Origin: Roseateles sp. YR242 | Lineage (GTDB): Bacteria > Pseudomonadota > Gammaproteobacteria > Burkholderiales > Burkholderiaceae_C | NCBI RefSeq assembly: GCF_900109745.1 | Contig: NZ_FOAV01000005.1 | Coordinates: 310,001-374,000 of the forward strand | DNA length: 64,000 nt | Direction of reading: 5' to 3' | Shown: positions 10,311 through 19,591 of the stretch, piece by piece | How positions within the stretch are numbered: the first letter of the stretch is position 1 | Layout of the letters: the number at the start of each line of letters is the position of its first letter | Translations under genes and position numbers: made by a program | Notes under the pieces: model-generated | The model's database searches: none | What the model was told of the DNA's origin: nothing | The model's input: only the letters and a program-made list of their open reading frames with translations

Positions 10311-11576
10311 TCAGGCGTCCTGCGGACCACCCCGCTGCGGCGACGGCCTGCCCGCGCGCCGGCGAATCCACCAGCGCAGCAGCCCGGTGATGAAGAGCAG
10401 CAACGGGCTCAAACCCATCAGCAAAACCAGGACGCGCAGCGGCCAGCCTCCGACCGATGCGTCATGCAGCGGATGCAGCCAGTTGTTCACCACATTGCCG
10501 GGTCCGAACCGCTCGCGGTCCTGCACCGCGAGGATGTGGCCGTCCAACGGGTCCACAAAGACATGGCTGTGGGGGAAGCGGAAGCTGGGGTCGTCGGGCT
10601 GCTGCACCCGGACCATAAAAGCGCCCTGCCCGGGCGCCTCCACCCACGCCAACCGGCCTTGCGGCATCACCCGATGCGCAGCGGCGAGCGCCTGAGCCAC
10701 CGTGATGCCGGGGGCCATGGCCGAGGAAGGCGCCACCACCGGTGCCCTGACGCTCGCTGCAACGGCCCCCACCGTCCTCGCCAGCACGGCATTGCTCGGC
10801 TCGGGCAGCGCCAACATCGTGCCGGTAGCCACCAGCATCAGCAGAAGTGGGAGCGACAGCAGGCCCGCCCATTTGTGAATGTCCCGCAACCGCCGGGAGG
10901 GCACCGCGCCACGCTTGAAGTGCCAGGCCGCGGCCCAGCCGCCCTTGGGCCACCAGGCCCACAGGCCGGAGAGCAGCAGCACCAGCATCACCAGGCCGGA
11001 CCAGCCCACAAAAGCCCGCCCCGGCGCATGAGCAAGCAGCTCCATATGGAGGTCGTAGATCCACGTCATGGCGTAGCGCCCCCAGGTGGCCTCCCGCAGC
11101 ACCTGTGTGCCGTCCGGCGTCAACCAGACCATCACGCGGCGCCCGTGATGACCTTCGCCGGGCGCCTGGTAGCGCGCGGGAATGGGGCCCGGCACCCCTG
11201 TGGCCTCGAAACGCCATGCGCCCGTGCGGTCAGGCCACCGGGCCCTCACGGTGGACAACGCCCGGTCCCACACCGGGTCCTCCCACCCCGGCGCGGCGCC
11301 CGGCGCTGACACGCGTAGCGCCGGGTGCAGCAGACGGTCAATGTCCTCGTAGAACACCAGGGCCGAGCCAGTCAGGCCCATCAGCACGAACAACAAGCCG
11401 ACACTCAACCCCAGCCACAGGTGCAGACGGCGAAAGAAGGAGCGGAGGGAGAACCGCGTGGGAAGCCGCATGGAAGGCCGCATGGAAGCCTGCACGGAGC
11501 TCCGCGCAGCGGTCCCCGTGGAGATCCACGCAGCGATCCTCACAGACCGAGCGGCAAAGCGAGCACGGCGCTGCAT
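10311..11576 (-). CDS. PepSY-domain transmembrane protein (iron uptake reductase-like)
   Basis: 421 residues; start MQRRARF at 11576, two bases after the stop of the TonB receptor gene, so the two are surely co-transcribed. It has the PepSY_TM layout: a first span (LHLWLGLSVGLLFVLMGLTGSALVFYEDI), periplasmic PepSY segment, further spans with HKWAGLLSLPLLLMLVATG and a C-terminal span before RRRAGR. Conserved histidines (RRLHLW, DIHKW, LHPLHDA) could bind haem. Such proteins accompany siderophore receptors and are thought to reduce ferric siderophores. Confidence 0.88.
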   Translation of the reverse strand: MQRRARFAARSVRIAAWISTGTAARSSVQASMRPSMRLPTRFSLRSFFRRLHLWLGLSVGLLFVLMGLTGSALVFYEDIDRLLHPALRVSAPGAAPGWEDPVWDRALSTVRARWPDRTGAWRFEATGVPGPIPARYQAPGEGHHGRRVMVWLTPDGTQVLREATWGRYAMTWIYDLHMELLAHAPGRAFVGWSGLVMLVLLLSGLWAWWPKGGWAAAWHFKRGAVPSRRLRDIHKWAGLLSLPLLLMLVATGTMLALPEPSNAVLARTVGAVAASVRAPVVAPSSAMAPGITVAQALAAAHRVMPQGRLAWVEAPGQGAFMVRVQQPDDPSFRFPHSHVFVDPLDGHILAVQDRERFGPGNVVNNWLHPLHDASVGGWPLRVLVLLMGLSPLLLFITGLLRWWIRRRAGRPSPQRGGPQDA

Positions 11577-11578
11577 GA

Positions 11579-13888
11579 TCAGAACCGCGCCAGCCAGGAG
11601 ACTTCCACGCTCCGAGGTGCACCAAGGTAGACGTTGGTTGTCGGGTACCCGGAATACTCGCCGTAGAAGGCATTGGTCAGATTGCGGCCACGCAGCGTCA
11701 GGGTGGTGTCCCGGGATGTCTTCCATGCCATGGACGCATCCAGCGTGGTGTGGCCATCCACATGGATGCTGTTGGCGGTGTCCGTGTAGAAGCCGGCGGC
11801 GTAGTGCACAAAGCCGCTGAGCGTCAGCGGGGTGCCGGGCACGGCATAGCTGGCGAAGGCGTTGGCTGTGGAGGTCGGTGTGTTGATCGGCCGATGGCCG
11901 GTGCGCACCGCCCCGCCAGCTTCGATGAGCTTGTCGTACTTCGCATCCACATAACCCAACCCCGCCCCCAGAGAAAGCGCTGGCGTCAGCACCGCCACCG
12001 CATTGAGCTCCAAGCCGCGCGAGGACTGGCGGCCACCCTGCACGGTCAGCGAAGCATCCGCAGGATCACGCGTGAGGATGTTGGTCTGGCGGATGTAGAA
12101 GACTGCACCCGTGAGCGACAACCGATGGTCCAGGGCCGTGGCCTTGAAGCCGGCTTCCGCCGACCGCCCCTGCGTCAGCTTGAAGCTGGTGTTGGCAATG
12201 GACTGCAACAGCATCGATGACACGGGCACCGCAGCGGACGTGGCCTGCGCATAGAGCGTGAGCGTCCTGCTCAGGTCGTAGGTGCTCCCCAGGCGCCAGG
12301 AGAGCGGGTGGTATTGCGGACGTGCCGACTGCACCGCCCCCACCTGCGCCGGATCGGTGCTCGCGTTGTAGTTGGTGACCGTGCGGCTCAGGTCGATGTC
12401 GTCGTAGCGCAGGCCGGCCACCAGCAGCCACTCGGGTGCGAGCTTGAGTCCGTCCTCGGCAAACACCGAACGGGTCTGAAGCACGGAGTCGTAGTTGAGA
12501 TTGCCCGCCGTGTAGACGCTGCTGCCGGTGGGGAAGCTCCCCACCACCGGATGCCAGGGGTCCACGGCCGCCACGGCACTGGAAGGCGCACTCTGCCGCA
12601 GGCTCGAAAAATCCGTGTGGTTGTATTCCACGCCCACCGTGAAGCGGTTGCGCAAGCCCGCCAGCGTGGTGTCGTTGGCGATGGCCGTGCGGGCATTCCA
12701 GAACTGGTGGTCGTGATAGAAGCGCTGAAGCGTGCGGTTGAAACTGCCGCCGGGGAAACTGGCGGTTGGCGCGACGAAGGTCTGTGTATCACTCAGCACA
12801 AAGGCGCGGTTGGCGGTGTAGGCGGTCAGGTCCGCGTTCCAGGTCCAGCCGCCGCCCAGGGCCCCATCGAGGCGGGAGCGCAGGGTGGTCTCCTCGGCAT
12901 TGGAATAGGCACCATCCGGGTTGTAGTTGCGATGGCGCAGCGCCTTGTCGATCACCAGGCCGTTGGCGCTTTGCAGGATGCCACTGGGGTCCTTGGCCAC
13001 GCTGGCCTGAACCAGCGGAACGCCCTGATAGGTGCTGTCATAGCGGTCCGCGTAGTGGTCCACAGCCACCAGTATGGACAGGCGTTCGGTGGGCTTGAAC
13101 AGCACGCTGCCGGTCAGCCCACGGGCGCGGGTGTGGTTGTTGTCGACGTCGTAGAGGCTGTCGGATTGCAGCTGACTCACGTCCATGCGCACCGCCAGTT
13201 GCTCGTTCATCTGCACATTGGCACCGAAGGCGATGGTGCTGGTGTTGAAGCTGCCCCCGCTCAGCAGTGCATCAACGTAGGTCCCGTCCAGCGCTGGCTT
13301 GCGTGTCACCTTGTTGATCGCACCCGCGAGCGCGCCCTCGCCATGAAGCACCGACGCCGGCCCCTTGATGACCTCGATGCGATCGAAGTGCCAGGTATTG
13401 GTGTCGCGCTGAACCACGGTGGAGGTGGACACCCGAACGCCGTCCTGCAGGATGGACACGGCATTGCCGGAGAAACCACGCATCATGACCACGGCAGGAT
13501 TGCCGGGAACGTTTCCGGCGATCGCCCCGGGGATGTCGGCGAAGGTCTCCCGTGCGGTGCGCAATCCCTTGAATTGGAGATCCTCCTGCGTGAGGGTCTG
13601 GACCGTGGCGGGGGTCTCCCGGGCCGACAGGCCCAGGCGGCTGGCCGTGGGGGCCGGTGCATCAAGCTGGAGCCGGTCCCGTATGCCTGAAACCTCAACG
13701 CGGTCCAGTGTGTGAGACGTGCCCGGCGAAATGGTGCTGGCTGCCGGGGTGCTGGCTGCCGGGGTGCTGGCTGCCGGGGTGCTGGCTACCGAGGTGCCGG
13801 AAGCCGCCGTTGTGGCGGGCTCCTGGGCGAAGACGGTTGGGGTTGCCAGCATGAGGGCAGCCGACAGCGCGGTTCTGGGGAAATTCAT
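11579..13888 (-). CDS. TonB-dependent siderophore receptor
   Basis: 769 residues with signal peptide MNFPRTALSAALMLATPTVFA. An Ala/Ser/Thr/Pro linker follows, then a plug domain (ETPATVQTLTQEDLQFKGLRTARETFADIPGA and the MMRGFSGNAVSILQDGVRV core) and a 22-strand-type barrel ending in VEVSWLARF with the C-terminal Phe needed for BAM insertion. It imports ferric siderophore with TonB-ExbBD. It leads an operon with the PepSY protein. Fur control is likely for this family, but I did not locate a Fur box. Confidence 0.93.
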   Translation of the reverse strand: MNFPRTALSAALMLATPTVFAQEPATTAASGTSVASTPAASTPAASTPAASTISPGTSHTLDRVEVSGIRDRLQLDAPAPTASRLGLSARETPATVQTLTQEDLQFKGLRTARETFADIPGAIAGNVPGNPAVVMMRGFSGNAVSILQDGVRVSTSTVVQRDTNTWHFDRIEVIKGPASVLHGEGALAGAINKVTRKPALDGTYVDALLSGGSFNTSTIAFGANVQMNEQLAVRMDVSQLQSDSLYDVDNNHTRARGLTGSVLFKPTERLSILVAVDHYADRYDSTYQGVPLVQASVAKDPSGILQSANGLVIDKALRHRNYNPDGAYSNAEETTLRSRLDGALGGGWTWNADLTAYTANRAFVLSDTQTFVAPTASFPGGSFNRTLQRFYHDHQFWNARTAIANDTTLAGLRNRFTVGVEYNHTDFSSLRQSAPSSAVAAVDPWHPVVGSFPTGSSVYTAGNLNYDSVLQTRSVFAEDGLKLAPEWLLVAGLRYDDIDLSRTVTNYNASTDPAQVGAVQSARPQYHPLSWRLGSTYDLSRTLTLYAQATSAAVPVSSMLLQSIANTSFKLTQGRSAEAGFKATALDHRLSLTGAVFYIRQTNILTRDPADASLTVQGGRQSSRGLELNAVAVLTPALSLGAGLGYVDAKYDKLIEAGGAVRTGHRPINTPTSTANAFASYAVPGTPLTLSGFVHYAAGFYTDTANSIHVDGHTTLDASMAWKTSRDTTLTLRGRNLTNAFYGEYSGYPTTNVYLGAPRSVEVSWLARF
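13733..13800. repeat. 15-bp tandem repeat inside the TonB receptor gene
   Basis: About four copies of GGTGCTGGCTGCCGG encode repeated STPAA pentapeptides just after the signal peptide. Copy-number change would lengthen the linker by 5 residues per unit and keep the frame. Confidence 0.8.
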
Positions 13889-14197
13889 GAAAGGTCCTGA
13901 CAGGTTCTGCCTGCGCGTCGCGGCCGGGCACCACCGGGACGGGTGGCTCCACACGGCTCACCCTGGGGCCCTCCCCTGCCAACGAACGGGCGCGAGAAGT
14001 GAACCTGCGAGGGCGGACGACCGGATGACGGCGAGGGATGCACCCGGCGCAGGGATGCCCTGCGGGAACGGGTGGCGTGAGCGCCAGCAACGGGCAACGC
14101 GACACGCGTTGCCAAGCGATGCGAAACGATGCCAGAGGCGCCATAAGCGCCCGTAAGCGCCCGTAAGCGTCCATAAGCGCCGATGGCGCCAAAGCGA
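13889..14197. other. Intergenic region upstream of the TonB receptor
   Basis: No gene. At 14136-14180 there are four short direct repeats built on GCGCCCGTAAGC / GCGTCCATAAGC (10-12 bp period). The promoter of the receptor should be here; none was assigned. Confidence 0.6.
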
Positions 14198-14638
14198 TCA
14201 GGCCGCCGAAGGAGGACCGCGCGCGAGTACCGGCGCCCACGCGAACAGCGGGCGGGGCGACTGCAGGAAGAGATGGGGCGCCTCGAACCGCAGGGCGGCG
14301 GGCGGCACCCAGACCAGCGCGGACGGGGGCAGCGACGGCGCCCCGTGATGAAGCGTGCAGCACGGGCAGTTCATCGACGAGGAACTGCCGGGGGTGGACT
14401 TGCCGTGGTCAGCATCCGCCGCCTCGCCGGTCAGCAGGACCATGGTGGCGCCTGCGGCGGAGCAAATCTCGGCAAAGCCGCTCGCCTGCGGCGACCCCAT
14501 GGCCTGCGACGCCGTGGCCTGCACCCCCATGACCTGCACCCCCATGACCTGCAACAGCGACGGCAACAACGCACCCAGCAGGATCGTGAAGGACACGATC
14601 CAGGCGAGGCGTTTGAAGAGAAGCCGCGAGGCAGTCAT
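14198..14638 (-). CDS. DUF2946-like small membrane-anchored protein
   Basis: 146 residues; MTASRLLFKRLAWIVSFTILLGALLPSL is a signal or anchor segment, followed by EICSAAGA, MNCPCCTLHHG and a hydrophobic proline-rich end. The CPCC-H cluster and size fit DUF2946 proteins, which are usually found beside TonB receptors and may bind metal. A short 15-bp repeat gives VMGVQVMGVQ. It lies upstream of the receptor on the same strand, 309 bp away. Function unknown. Confidence 0.75.
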   Translation of the reverse strand: MTASRLLFKRLAWIVSFTILLGALLPSLLQVMGVQVMGVQATASQAMGSPQASGFAEICSAAGATMVLLTGEAADADHGKSTPGSSSSMNCPCCTLHHGAPSLPPSALVWVPPAALRFEAPHLFLQSPRPLFAWAPVLARGPPSAA

Positions 14639-14740
14639 GCCGGCATTGTAGGCAAGGCATGGCTGGCACAAGGCTCCCGGCCCCTGGACGAATTGTCCAG
14701 GCCGGCATGGCGCGTCGCAGGCGGACAACGCCGCATCCGG

Positions 14741-16108
14741 CTACCGCGTCCGCAGACGACCATGCCCCCAGAGCATCAGCGCGCCCAGCGCCAGCACCAC
14801 CACGCCGACGATGGCGCCCGCCTTCACATAGACCAGGCTGGACCACAGCACAAACGCACTGCAGCCGCTGAACACCAGCGGCAACAGCGGATACATCGGC
14901 ACCCGGAACGGGCGGGGGCGATCCGGCTCGCGCCGACGCAGCACGATGACCGCCAGACCGCTGAGCGTGATGAAGAACCAGTAGACCGGCGAGAGGTAGT
15001 CCACCATGGTGGAGAAGCCGCCGCGAGTCACGGCGCCGAAGGCGACCAGCACCAGCGCAACGGCACTGGTGGCCATCACCGCCACGCTGGGCGTGCCCCG
15101 CCGGGCGTTCCAGTGGGCCAGACGCCATTCGGCCGCCAGGTCCCGAGCAGCCGCGTAGGTGGTGCGAGGGCCCGCGATCAGGATGGCATTCATCACGGAA
15201 AGGGCCGTCAACGTGACCACGCCCACCATCAGCAGCTCGGCGCCCCGGCCAAAGGCCACGCGCATCAGTTCAGCCGCAGGGGCCGGGCTCGCAGCCAGGC
15301 CGGACAAGCCCAGGACACGCACATAGGCCCAGTTGGCCAGCAGATAGAGCGCCATCACGATTCCCAGGCCGAGCAGAAGAGCCCGCACGATGCCGCGGCG
15401 CTCGTCCTTGATTTCTGCCGACAGCGTGGCCGCGTCGCTCCATCCGCCATAGGCCAGGAAAACAAACACCATGGCCAGGCCCCAGTCCGGCACGGCCGCA
15501 CCGGTATGCGGCAGCGCCGGTGCATGGCCCTGCCATTGCTGGGCGCCGGCACCAAGGCCCAACAGCAGCAGGCCCACCAGCACCAGCGTGGTCAGACCCA
15601 CTTGGGTGCCCAGCCCCACCTGCACGCCCAGCAGGTTCAGCCCAGTGAGCAGCACGATCAGGCCGGCCGCCATCCAGGCGCTGGCATACGGACCCAGCCA
15701 TGGCGAGAGGTCCACCACTTGGGCCAGGTAGTCTCCGAACACGAACCCCAGCAGCGCCATCGAGCCGGTGTGGATGACCGCAAAGCGGGACCACGCAAAG
15801 AGAATGCCCAAACGATGGCCGTAGGCGCGGCGCAGGAAGTGATAGTCGCCGCCCGTATCGGGAAAGGCCGCCGCCAGTTCCGCAAAACACAGGCCGCCGA
15901 TGACCGAGAGCACGCCGCCGAGGGCCCAGGCCAGGTAGAGCTGCTCTGGCGTACTCAGCGCCTGCGCCACCATGGGCGAGGTCTTGAAGATGCCAGCGCC
16001 GACCACCATGCCCACGCACAGCGCAACGGCGTGCCTCACATCCAGGATGCGCTGCGGCTGGCCGGCGGTGGAATCAACGCTAGCAGCGTCAGCAGAGGAT
16101 GCGGTCAT
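14741..16108 (-). CDS. APC family amino-acid permease
   Basis: 455 residues, about 12 membrane spans. The consensus VGAGIFKTSPMVAQ (substrate backbone binding in TM1) and TGGDYHFLRRAYG (TM3) place it in the LAT/APC superfamily. Substrate is not readable from sequence. It stands alone, with 578 bp of non-coding DNA upstream. Confidence 0.9.
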   Translation of the reverse strand: MTASSADAASVDSTAGQPQRILDVRHAVALCVGMVVGAGIFKTSPMVAQALSTPEQLYLAWALGGVLSVIGGLCFAELAAAFPDTGGDYHFLRRAYGHRLGILFAWSRFAVIHTGSMALLGFVFGDYLAQVVDLSPWLGPYASAWMAAGLIVLLTGLNLLGVQVGLGTQVGLTTLVLVGLLLLGLGAGAQQWQGHAPALPHTGAAVPDWGLAMVFVFLAYGGWSDAATLSAEIKDERRGIVRALLLGLGIVMALYLLANWAYVRVLGLSGLAASPAPAAELMRVAFGRGAELLMVGVVTLTALSVMNAILIAGPRTTYAAARDLAAEWRLAHWNARRGTPSVAVMATSAVALVLVAFGAVTRGGFSTMVDYLSPVYWFFITLSGLAVIVLRRREPDRPRPFRVPMYPLLPLVFSGCSAFVLWSSLVYVKAGAIVGVVVLALGALMLWGHGRLRTR

Positions 16109-16686
16109 GAACGGGAGGGATCGGCAGGACGCGCGATCCTAAAGGGGGAACAAACGGGGAACAAATGGGGAACCCGGGGAATACGGTCCCATAGAACCCA
16201 GCCCGTCGTGGCGCCGCCACGGCATGAGCTTATGAACAAGACGTCTGAAACCAAACCGGGGATTTCGAGCGCGGTGCCGACCCGCTTTCACCTTGGCGAC
16301 TTTGGCCGCCGGCTGACTGCCGTGAACCTGGAACTGCTTCGATAACGTTCGTTAGCCCACATTCGATTTGGGAATCAATGTTGACATAGTGGGAGATTTG
16401 AAAAACTGATCTACCGCGACTTCGGCAAACTGCTAATTAAGGGACCCCAGTGCGCGCTGCGCACTGCATGTCCCATTCATCAGCAGCAAGTCCCCATGAA
16501 GGGCGACTAGGATGGACATGCAGAAGCTCGGCAACTCTCCAGCCGCGAGAAGTTGGCGCAGAGCTTGCTTGCACCGATCGCTGACATGACCAGTTCATGG
16601 GCCAGTTCACGGGCCAGTTTCATGGGCCAGTTTCATGGGCCATTACATCCACCCTTCCATCTACCGTACCAACCAGGGGAGTCGCT
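16109..16686. other. Intergenic region with short repeats
   Basis: No gene seen. Near 16141 there are three GGGGAACAAA-like repeats, and at 16594-16645 four copies of a GGGCCAGTTTCAT-type 13-mer. A TTGACA at 16380-16385 could be a plus-strand -35, but I see no good -10 at the right spacing. Confidence 0.55.
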
Positions 16687-17718
16687 TTGTCCAGTGGCCT
16701 GTCGATCAACACGCTTCGCGGACTCGCCTGCCTGCTGCTGGTGGCTTATCACGTCATCGGCGATAGCAGTGCTGCGGGGTTGCGCCTGCCCGCAGAGCAT
16801 CCCGCCAGTCAGCTCAACAATTGGCTGGCATTGATCCGCATGCCATTGTTTTCATTCCTTTCCGGAATGGTCTATGCGCGCCGGCCGCTCAAGGGTGACA
16901 TCGCGCCTTTTGCGAAGGGCAAGATGCGCCGATTGCTGTTGCCGATGCTGATCGTAGGCACTGGCTTTGCACTGCTGCAGAACTTCGTTGACGGCACCAA
17001 CAAAGAGGGCGACTACAACTGGTGGCTGCTGCACACGGTGCCGGTGGCGCACTACTGGTTTCTTGAAGCGCTGTTTCTGATCTTCCTCGTCACGGCATTG
17101 ATGGAACGCCTGGAATGGCTCTCCACGCCGAAGCGCTTCGCAGCGGTGTGGCTGGTGGCCGCCGTGGTGGTGCACTGCTGGGTGCCGCTGCCGGTCTATT
17201 TCGGTTTGAATGGCGCGGCTTATCTCTTCCCCTTCTTCCTGCTCGGCGTGGCCGCACACCGATTCCAGCTGGACCGCTTTGCGCCCTGGGTCATGCCCGG
17301 CCTTCTCGCGGGCATGGTCGCGCTGCTGGTGCTGCTGTGGGCGATGACCACGCCACCGGTCGCGAATCACCCGGGTCTGCAGCGGCTGCTGGTCAGCGTG
17401 TGTGCTTGCCTGCTGCTGCTGCGCCTGAAGCCGGAGGTGCGCTGGCTGGCCTGGCTGGGCGCCTGGTCCTTCGGGATTTATCTGTTCCACCCGGTGTTTG
17501 CGGCGGGTGCACGCATGGCGCTGCGGTCCCTGAACATCCATGATGTGCCGACGCTGTTTGCGGCCGGCATGGTGGCCGGTCTGGCAGGGTCCATCGCGCT
17601 GACGGCGACCTTGCGGCGCGTGCCCTTTGGCCATTGGGCGCTGGGAGAACGGCCGGCACGGCCAGAACCTTCGGCGGTGTCCCAGGCAGCTGGGACGACC
17701 CACTCGTCGAATGCCTGA
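16687..17718 (+). CDS. Acyltransferase 3 family membrane protein, TTG start
   Basis: 343 residues from a TTG at 16687, chosen because GGGGAG lies 5 nt before it and because the frame further upstream runs through the repeat DNA. The N-terminus (SINTLRGLACLLLVAYHVIG) has the family's R-x(10)-H pattern, then RMPLFSFLSGMVYARRPL. About ten membrane spans follow, and the C-terminus is hydrophilic. It resembles succinoglycan/exopolysaccharide acyltransferases of the fucose 4-O-acetylase type. An in-frame ATG at 16597 is the alternative start. Confidence 0.85.
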   Translation: MSSGLSINTLRGLACLLLVAYHVIGDSSAAGLRLPAEHPASQLNNWLALIRMPLFSFLSGMVYARRPLKGDIAPFAKGKMRRLLLPMLIVGTGFALLQNFVDGTNKEGDYNWWLLHTVPVAHYWFLEALFLIFLVTALMERLEWLSTPKRFAAVWLVAAVVVHCWVPLPVYFGLNGAAYLFPFFLLGVAAHRFQLDRFAPWVMPGLLAGMVALLVLLWAMTTPPVANHPGLQRLLVSVCACLLLLRLKPEVRWLAWLGAWSFGIYLFHPVFAAGARMALRSLNIHDVPTLFAAGMVAGLAGSIALTATLRRVPFGHWALGERPARPEPSAVSQAAGTTHSSNA

Positions 17719-17820
17719 GGATGGCCGGCATCGCGTGAGATCCCACGCCTGAAGGGACCGGGGCCTTTTGAACGCGGCCTATCATGGGCCGATCCGTTCG
17801 GATGGTGAAAGGCCTGCTCC

Positions 17821-18591
17821 ATGCTCACTCGCAGAGGCGTCCTGACCCTTGGAACCCTGGGATGCCTGTCCGCTACAGGACAACCACTGCCCCGCACCTT
17901 GCTGGTGGCATCGGGTGAGATCCCGCCCTACGCCAGTGCGCGCAGCGAGGACAGCTTCCTGGGCGCGCTGTTCGACGAGATCGGCCCGGAGATGGGCGCG
18001 GCGCTGGAGTTCCGCTACATGCCGTGGAAGCGTTGCGAGGCGGCCGTGGACGACCTCGCCGTATGGGGCGCAGTGCCTTATGTCCCCACCCCGGAACGGG
18101 AGGCAAGATGCCTGTTCTCCGCGCCGCTTTACGCGAAGAAGACCAAGCTCTTCTATTACGCTCCCGGTGATCAGGCCCCGCCGGTAGCCAGCTACTCCGC
18201 GCTCGCAGAACTGCGCAGGTTCCGTATTGGCGGGGTGCGCGGCTACTACTACGAGCAACTGCTGCGGGACGCAGGCATCCAGATGGACGCTGCCGTCAGT
18301 GAGGAGCAGAACTTCAAGAAGCTGTTTGCGGGCCGGGTGGACTTCGTCGCTGCCGTGGACACGGTGGGATGGTCGCTCATCCCGAGGCTGTTCTCACCGC
18401 GTGAGGCGAAGAACTTTCACACCTTGGAGACGCCACTGCATGTCGGCTTCAACTACCTGATGACGTCAAAGCGCTTCCCCGAGACCGGGCCGTTGCTGGA
18501 GCGTTTCAACGCGGCGCTGGAGAAGCTTCGGCGGGATGGGCGCTACAAGCGGGTGGCCGACCGATTCGGGTTGGGGAACAGCGCCAATTGA
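17821..18591 (+). CDS. Periplasmic solute-binding protein, family 3 (amino-acid type)
   Basis: 256 residues with a short Tat-like or Sec leader (MLTRRGVLTLGTLGCLSATG). The body begins LLVASGEIPPYASA and continues with GALFDEIGPEMGAALEFRYMPWKRC, typical of bacterial periplasmic binding proteins PF00497. No permease or ATPase is beside it, so it may be an orphan receptor of the kind that feeds sensors rather than transporters. It is the last host gene before the prophage. Confidence 0.8.
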   Translation: MLTRRGVLTLGTLGCLSATGQPLPRTLLVASGEIPPYASARSEDSFLGALFDEIGPEMGAALEFRYMPWKRCEAAVDDLAVWGAVPYVPTPEREARCLFSAPLYAKKTKLFYYAPGDQAPPVASYSALAELRRFRIGGVRGYYYEQLLRDAGIQMDAAVSEEQNFKKLFAGRVDFVAAVDTVGWSLIPRLFSPREAKNFHTLETPLHVGFNYLMTSKRFPETGPLLERFNAALEKLRRDGRYKRVADRFGLGNSAN

Positions 18592-18741
18592 CCCGCTGCA
18601 GATCAACTCAACACCCTGCTTGCCGGCCTGGTCGTCAAGAAACGCGCTCGGCTGACCGAAGGTTGAAGAAAAACCGTCGGACAGCGAGGCTGCTGAGCCC
18701 GCCTGAGGTGTGCAGCACGCTGCTGCTGGCGTGGCCCGCCC

Positions 18742-18776
18742 AAAAAACAAAGCCGACTGGGGTGACCCAGTCGGCT
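18742..18776 (-). terminator. Terminator of the tRNA-Pro transcript
   Basis: An 11-bp perfect stem (AGCCGACTGGG / CCCAGTCGGCT) with a 4-nt loop is followed on the minus strand by TTTGTTTTTT. It lies 12 bp past the tRNA 3' end and belonged to the host tRNA gene before integration. Confidence 0.92.
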
Positions 18777-18788
18777 CTGCGAGATAGA

Positions 18789-18842
18789 TGGTCGGGGCGG
18801 CGGGATTCGAACTCGCGACCCTCTGCTCCCAAAGCAGGTGCG
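18789..18842 (-). tRNA. 3' fragment of tRNA-Pro(UGG) = prophage attachment site
   Basis: Read on the minus strand, the sequence has the anticodon arm with loop TTTGGGA, variable loop, T-arm with GTTCGAATC and an encoded CCA end at 18791-18789. Sequence 5' of the anticodon arm (from 18843) no longer matches a tRNA: the D-arm and 5' acceptor strand are missing. This is the signature of integration into a tRNA gene, with this end carrying only the 3' part. The complete tRNA is expected at the other end of the prophage. The shared core could be up to 54 bp. Confidence 0.9.
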
Positions 18843-18984
18843 AAGTTCAACAGCCATCGGGCAAGGTGCCGCAACTGTCTATCGGAATGGCGGCGCTTCA
18901 CCCCCCTTTTTATCGCGGTTTGCGGCTCTTCGATAGACAGCCTTTTCGGTCCTCTATCGCCCCAATGCTGTATAAACATACAGT

Positions 18985-19416
18985 ATGCAAGGCGGCTCGA
19001 ACTTTTACCCAGACCCCACTCCCTGCTGGCACTGCCATTGGTTCGGCTACCTGATGGCCGAGAACGGCCACGGCGTTTGTGTCAACCCGAATCTTGTCGC
19101 GGTCGTGGCCACGCCCAGAAATGGGTGTGCTCATTGGCGCAGGGAGCCTGGCTCAGACGACAGCGCTTGGCCGCCGGAGGCGGTCGGCTACCGTTCTCCC
19201 GTACAGGTGCGCATCGAGGCCGAGCGGGACCGGTTGGTGAAGATCCGCGAGTTGGGGCAGCGTGCGGCACTGCCCCACGGCGTGTACGCCGAATGCAGGG
19301 ACCGGAGCGGGATTCTGGCGCCGTCTGGCTTCGGCCTCACGGCCGACCCAAGCGAGGCTCAGGCAGTGATCGAGCGACTAGGGGTCAATGCGGCAATCAG
19401 GTCCGGGAGGCTCTAG
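18985..19416 (+). CDS. Hypothetical protein, Cys-rich N-terminus, plus strand
   Basis: 143 residues (MQGGSNFYPDPTPCWHCHWFG...). The N-terminal third has a CWHC pair with further Cys residues (CVNPN, GCAHW), suggesting a small zinc site; the middle is a basic helix (RIEAERDRLVKIRELGQRAA). No family recognised. It is the only plus-strand gene at the left prophage end, placed right beside the attachment site, a typical position for lysogenically expressed cargo. Confidence 0.55.
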   Translation: MQGGSNFYPDPTPCWHCHWFGYLMAENGHGVCVNPNLVAVVATPRNGCAHWRREPGSDDSAWPPEAVGYRSPVQVRIEAERDRLVKIRELGQRAALPHGVYAECRDRSGILAPSGFGLTADPSEAQAVIERLGVNAAIRSGRL

Positions 19417-19417
19417 C

Positions 19418-19591
19418 CTACCCCGGCTCTTTCGCGCGATCTATGGCAGCCTCCAGCCAGTCCCTCCCGAGCCGCTGGAGCTTCTCCCATCGCGCCTCGT
19501 TCAGACGCACCGTCCGAGGCTTGGTGGTCTCTGAAGGAGCCAGCCGGGGCGGCCTGCCCCTGCGCTTTGGCTCCTCGATAGCGCCGCTCAT
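19418..19591 (-). CDS. Small basic protein, possible ribbon-helix-helix DNA binder
   Basis: 57 residues: MSGAIEEPKRRGRPPRLAP is an AT-hook-like basic arm (RRGRPPR), then KPRTVRLNEARWEKLQRLG reads as a strand followed by a helix, as in Arc/CopG proteins, and WLEAAIDRAKEPG as a second helix. The ATG overlaps the TGA of the upstream gene (ATGA), so the two are translationally coupled. Function as a regulator is inferred from the fold-like pattern only. Confidence 0.6.
   Translation of the reverse strand: MSGAIEEPKRRGRPPRLAPSETTKPRTVRLNEARWEKLQRLGRDWLEAAIDRAKEPG

Noticed and set aside
7941-11309. Very long plus-strand open frame of 1122 codons
   Set aside because: It is the antisense of phoX and of the PepSY gene. 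High GC keeps reverse frames open; the composition (Gly/Val/Arg/His-rich) resembles no family, and the minus-strand proteins are clearly recognisable.
14183-16345. Plus-strand open frame of 720 codons
   Set aside because: Antisense of the APC permease and DUF2946 genes; Gln/His/Arg-rich shadow.
16380-16410. TTGACA as promoter of the second acyltransferase
   Set aside because: No acceptable -10 at 16-18 bp, and it lies 300 bp from the gene.
18789-18842. A complete tRNA gene at this place
   Set aside because: The anticodon arm and T-arm are present, but the D-arm and 5' acceptor strand are missing beyond 18842.
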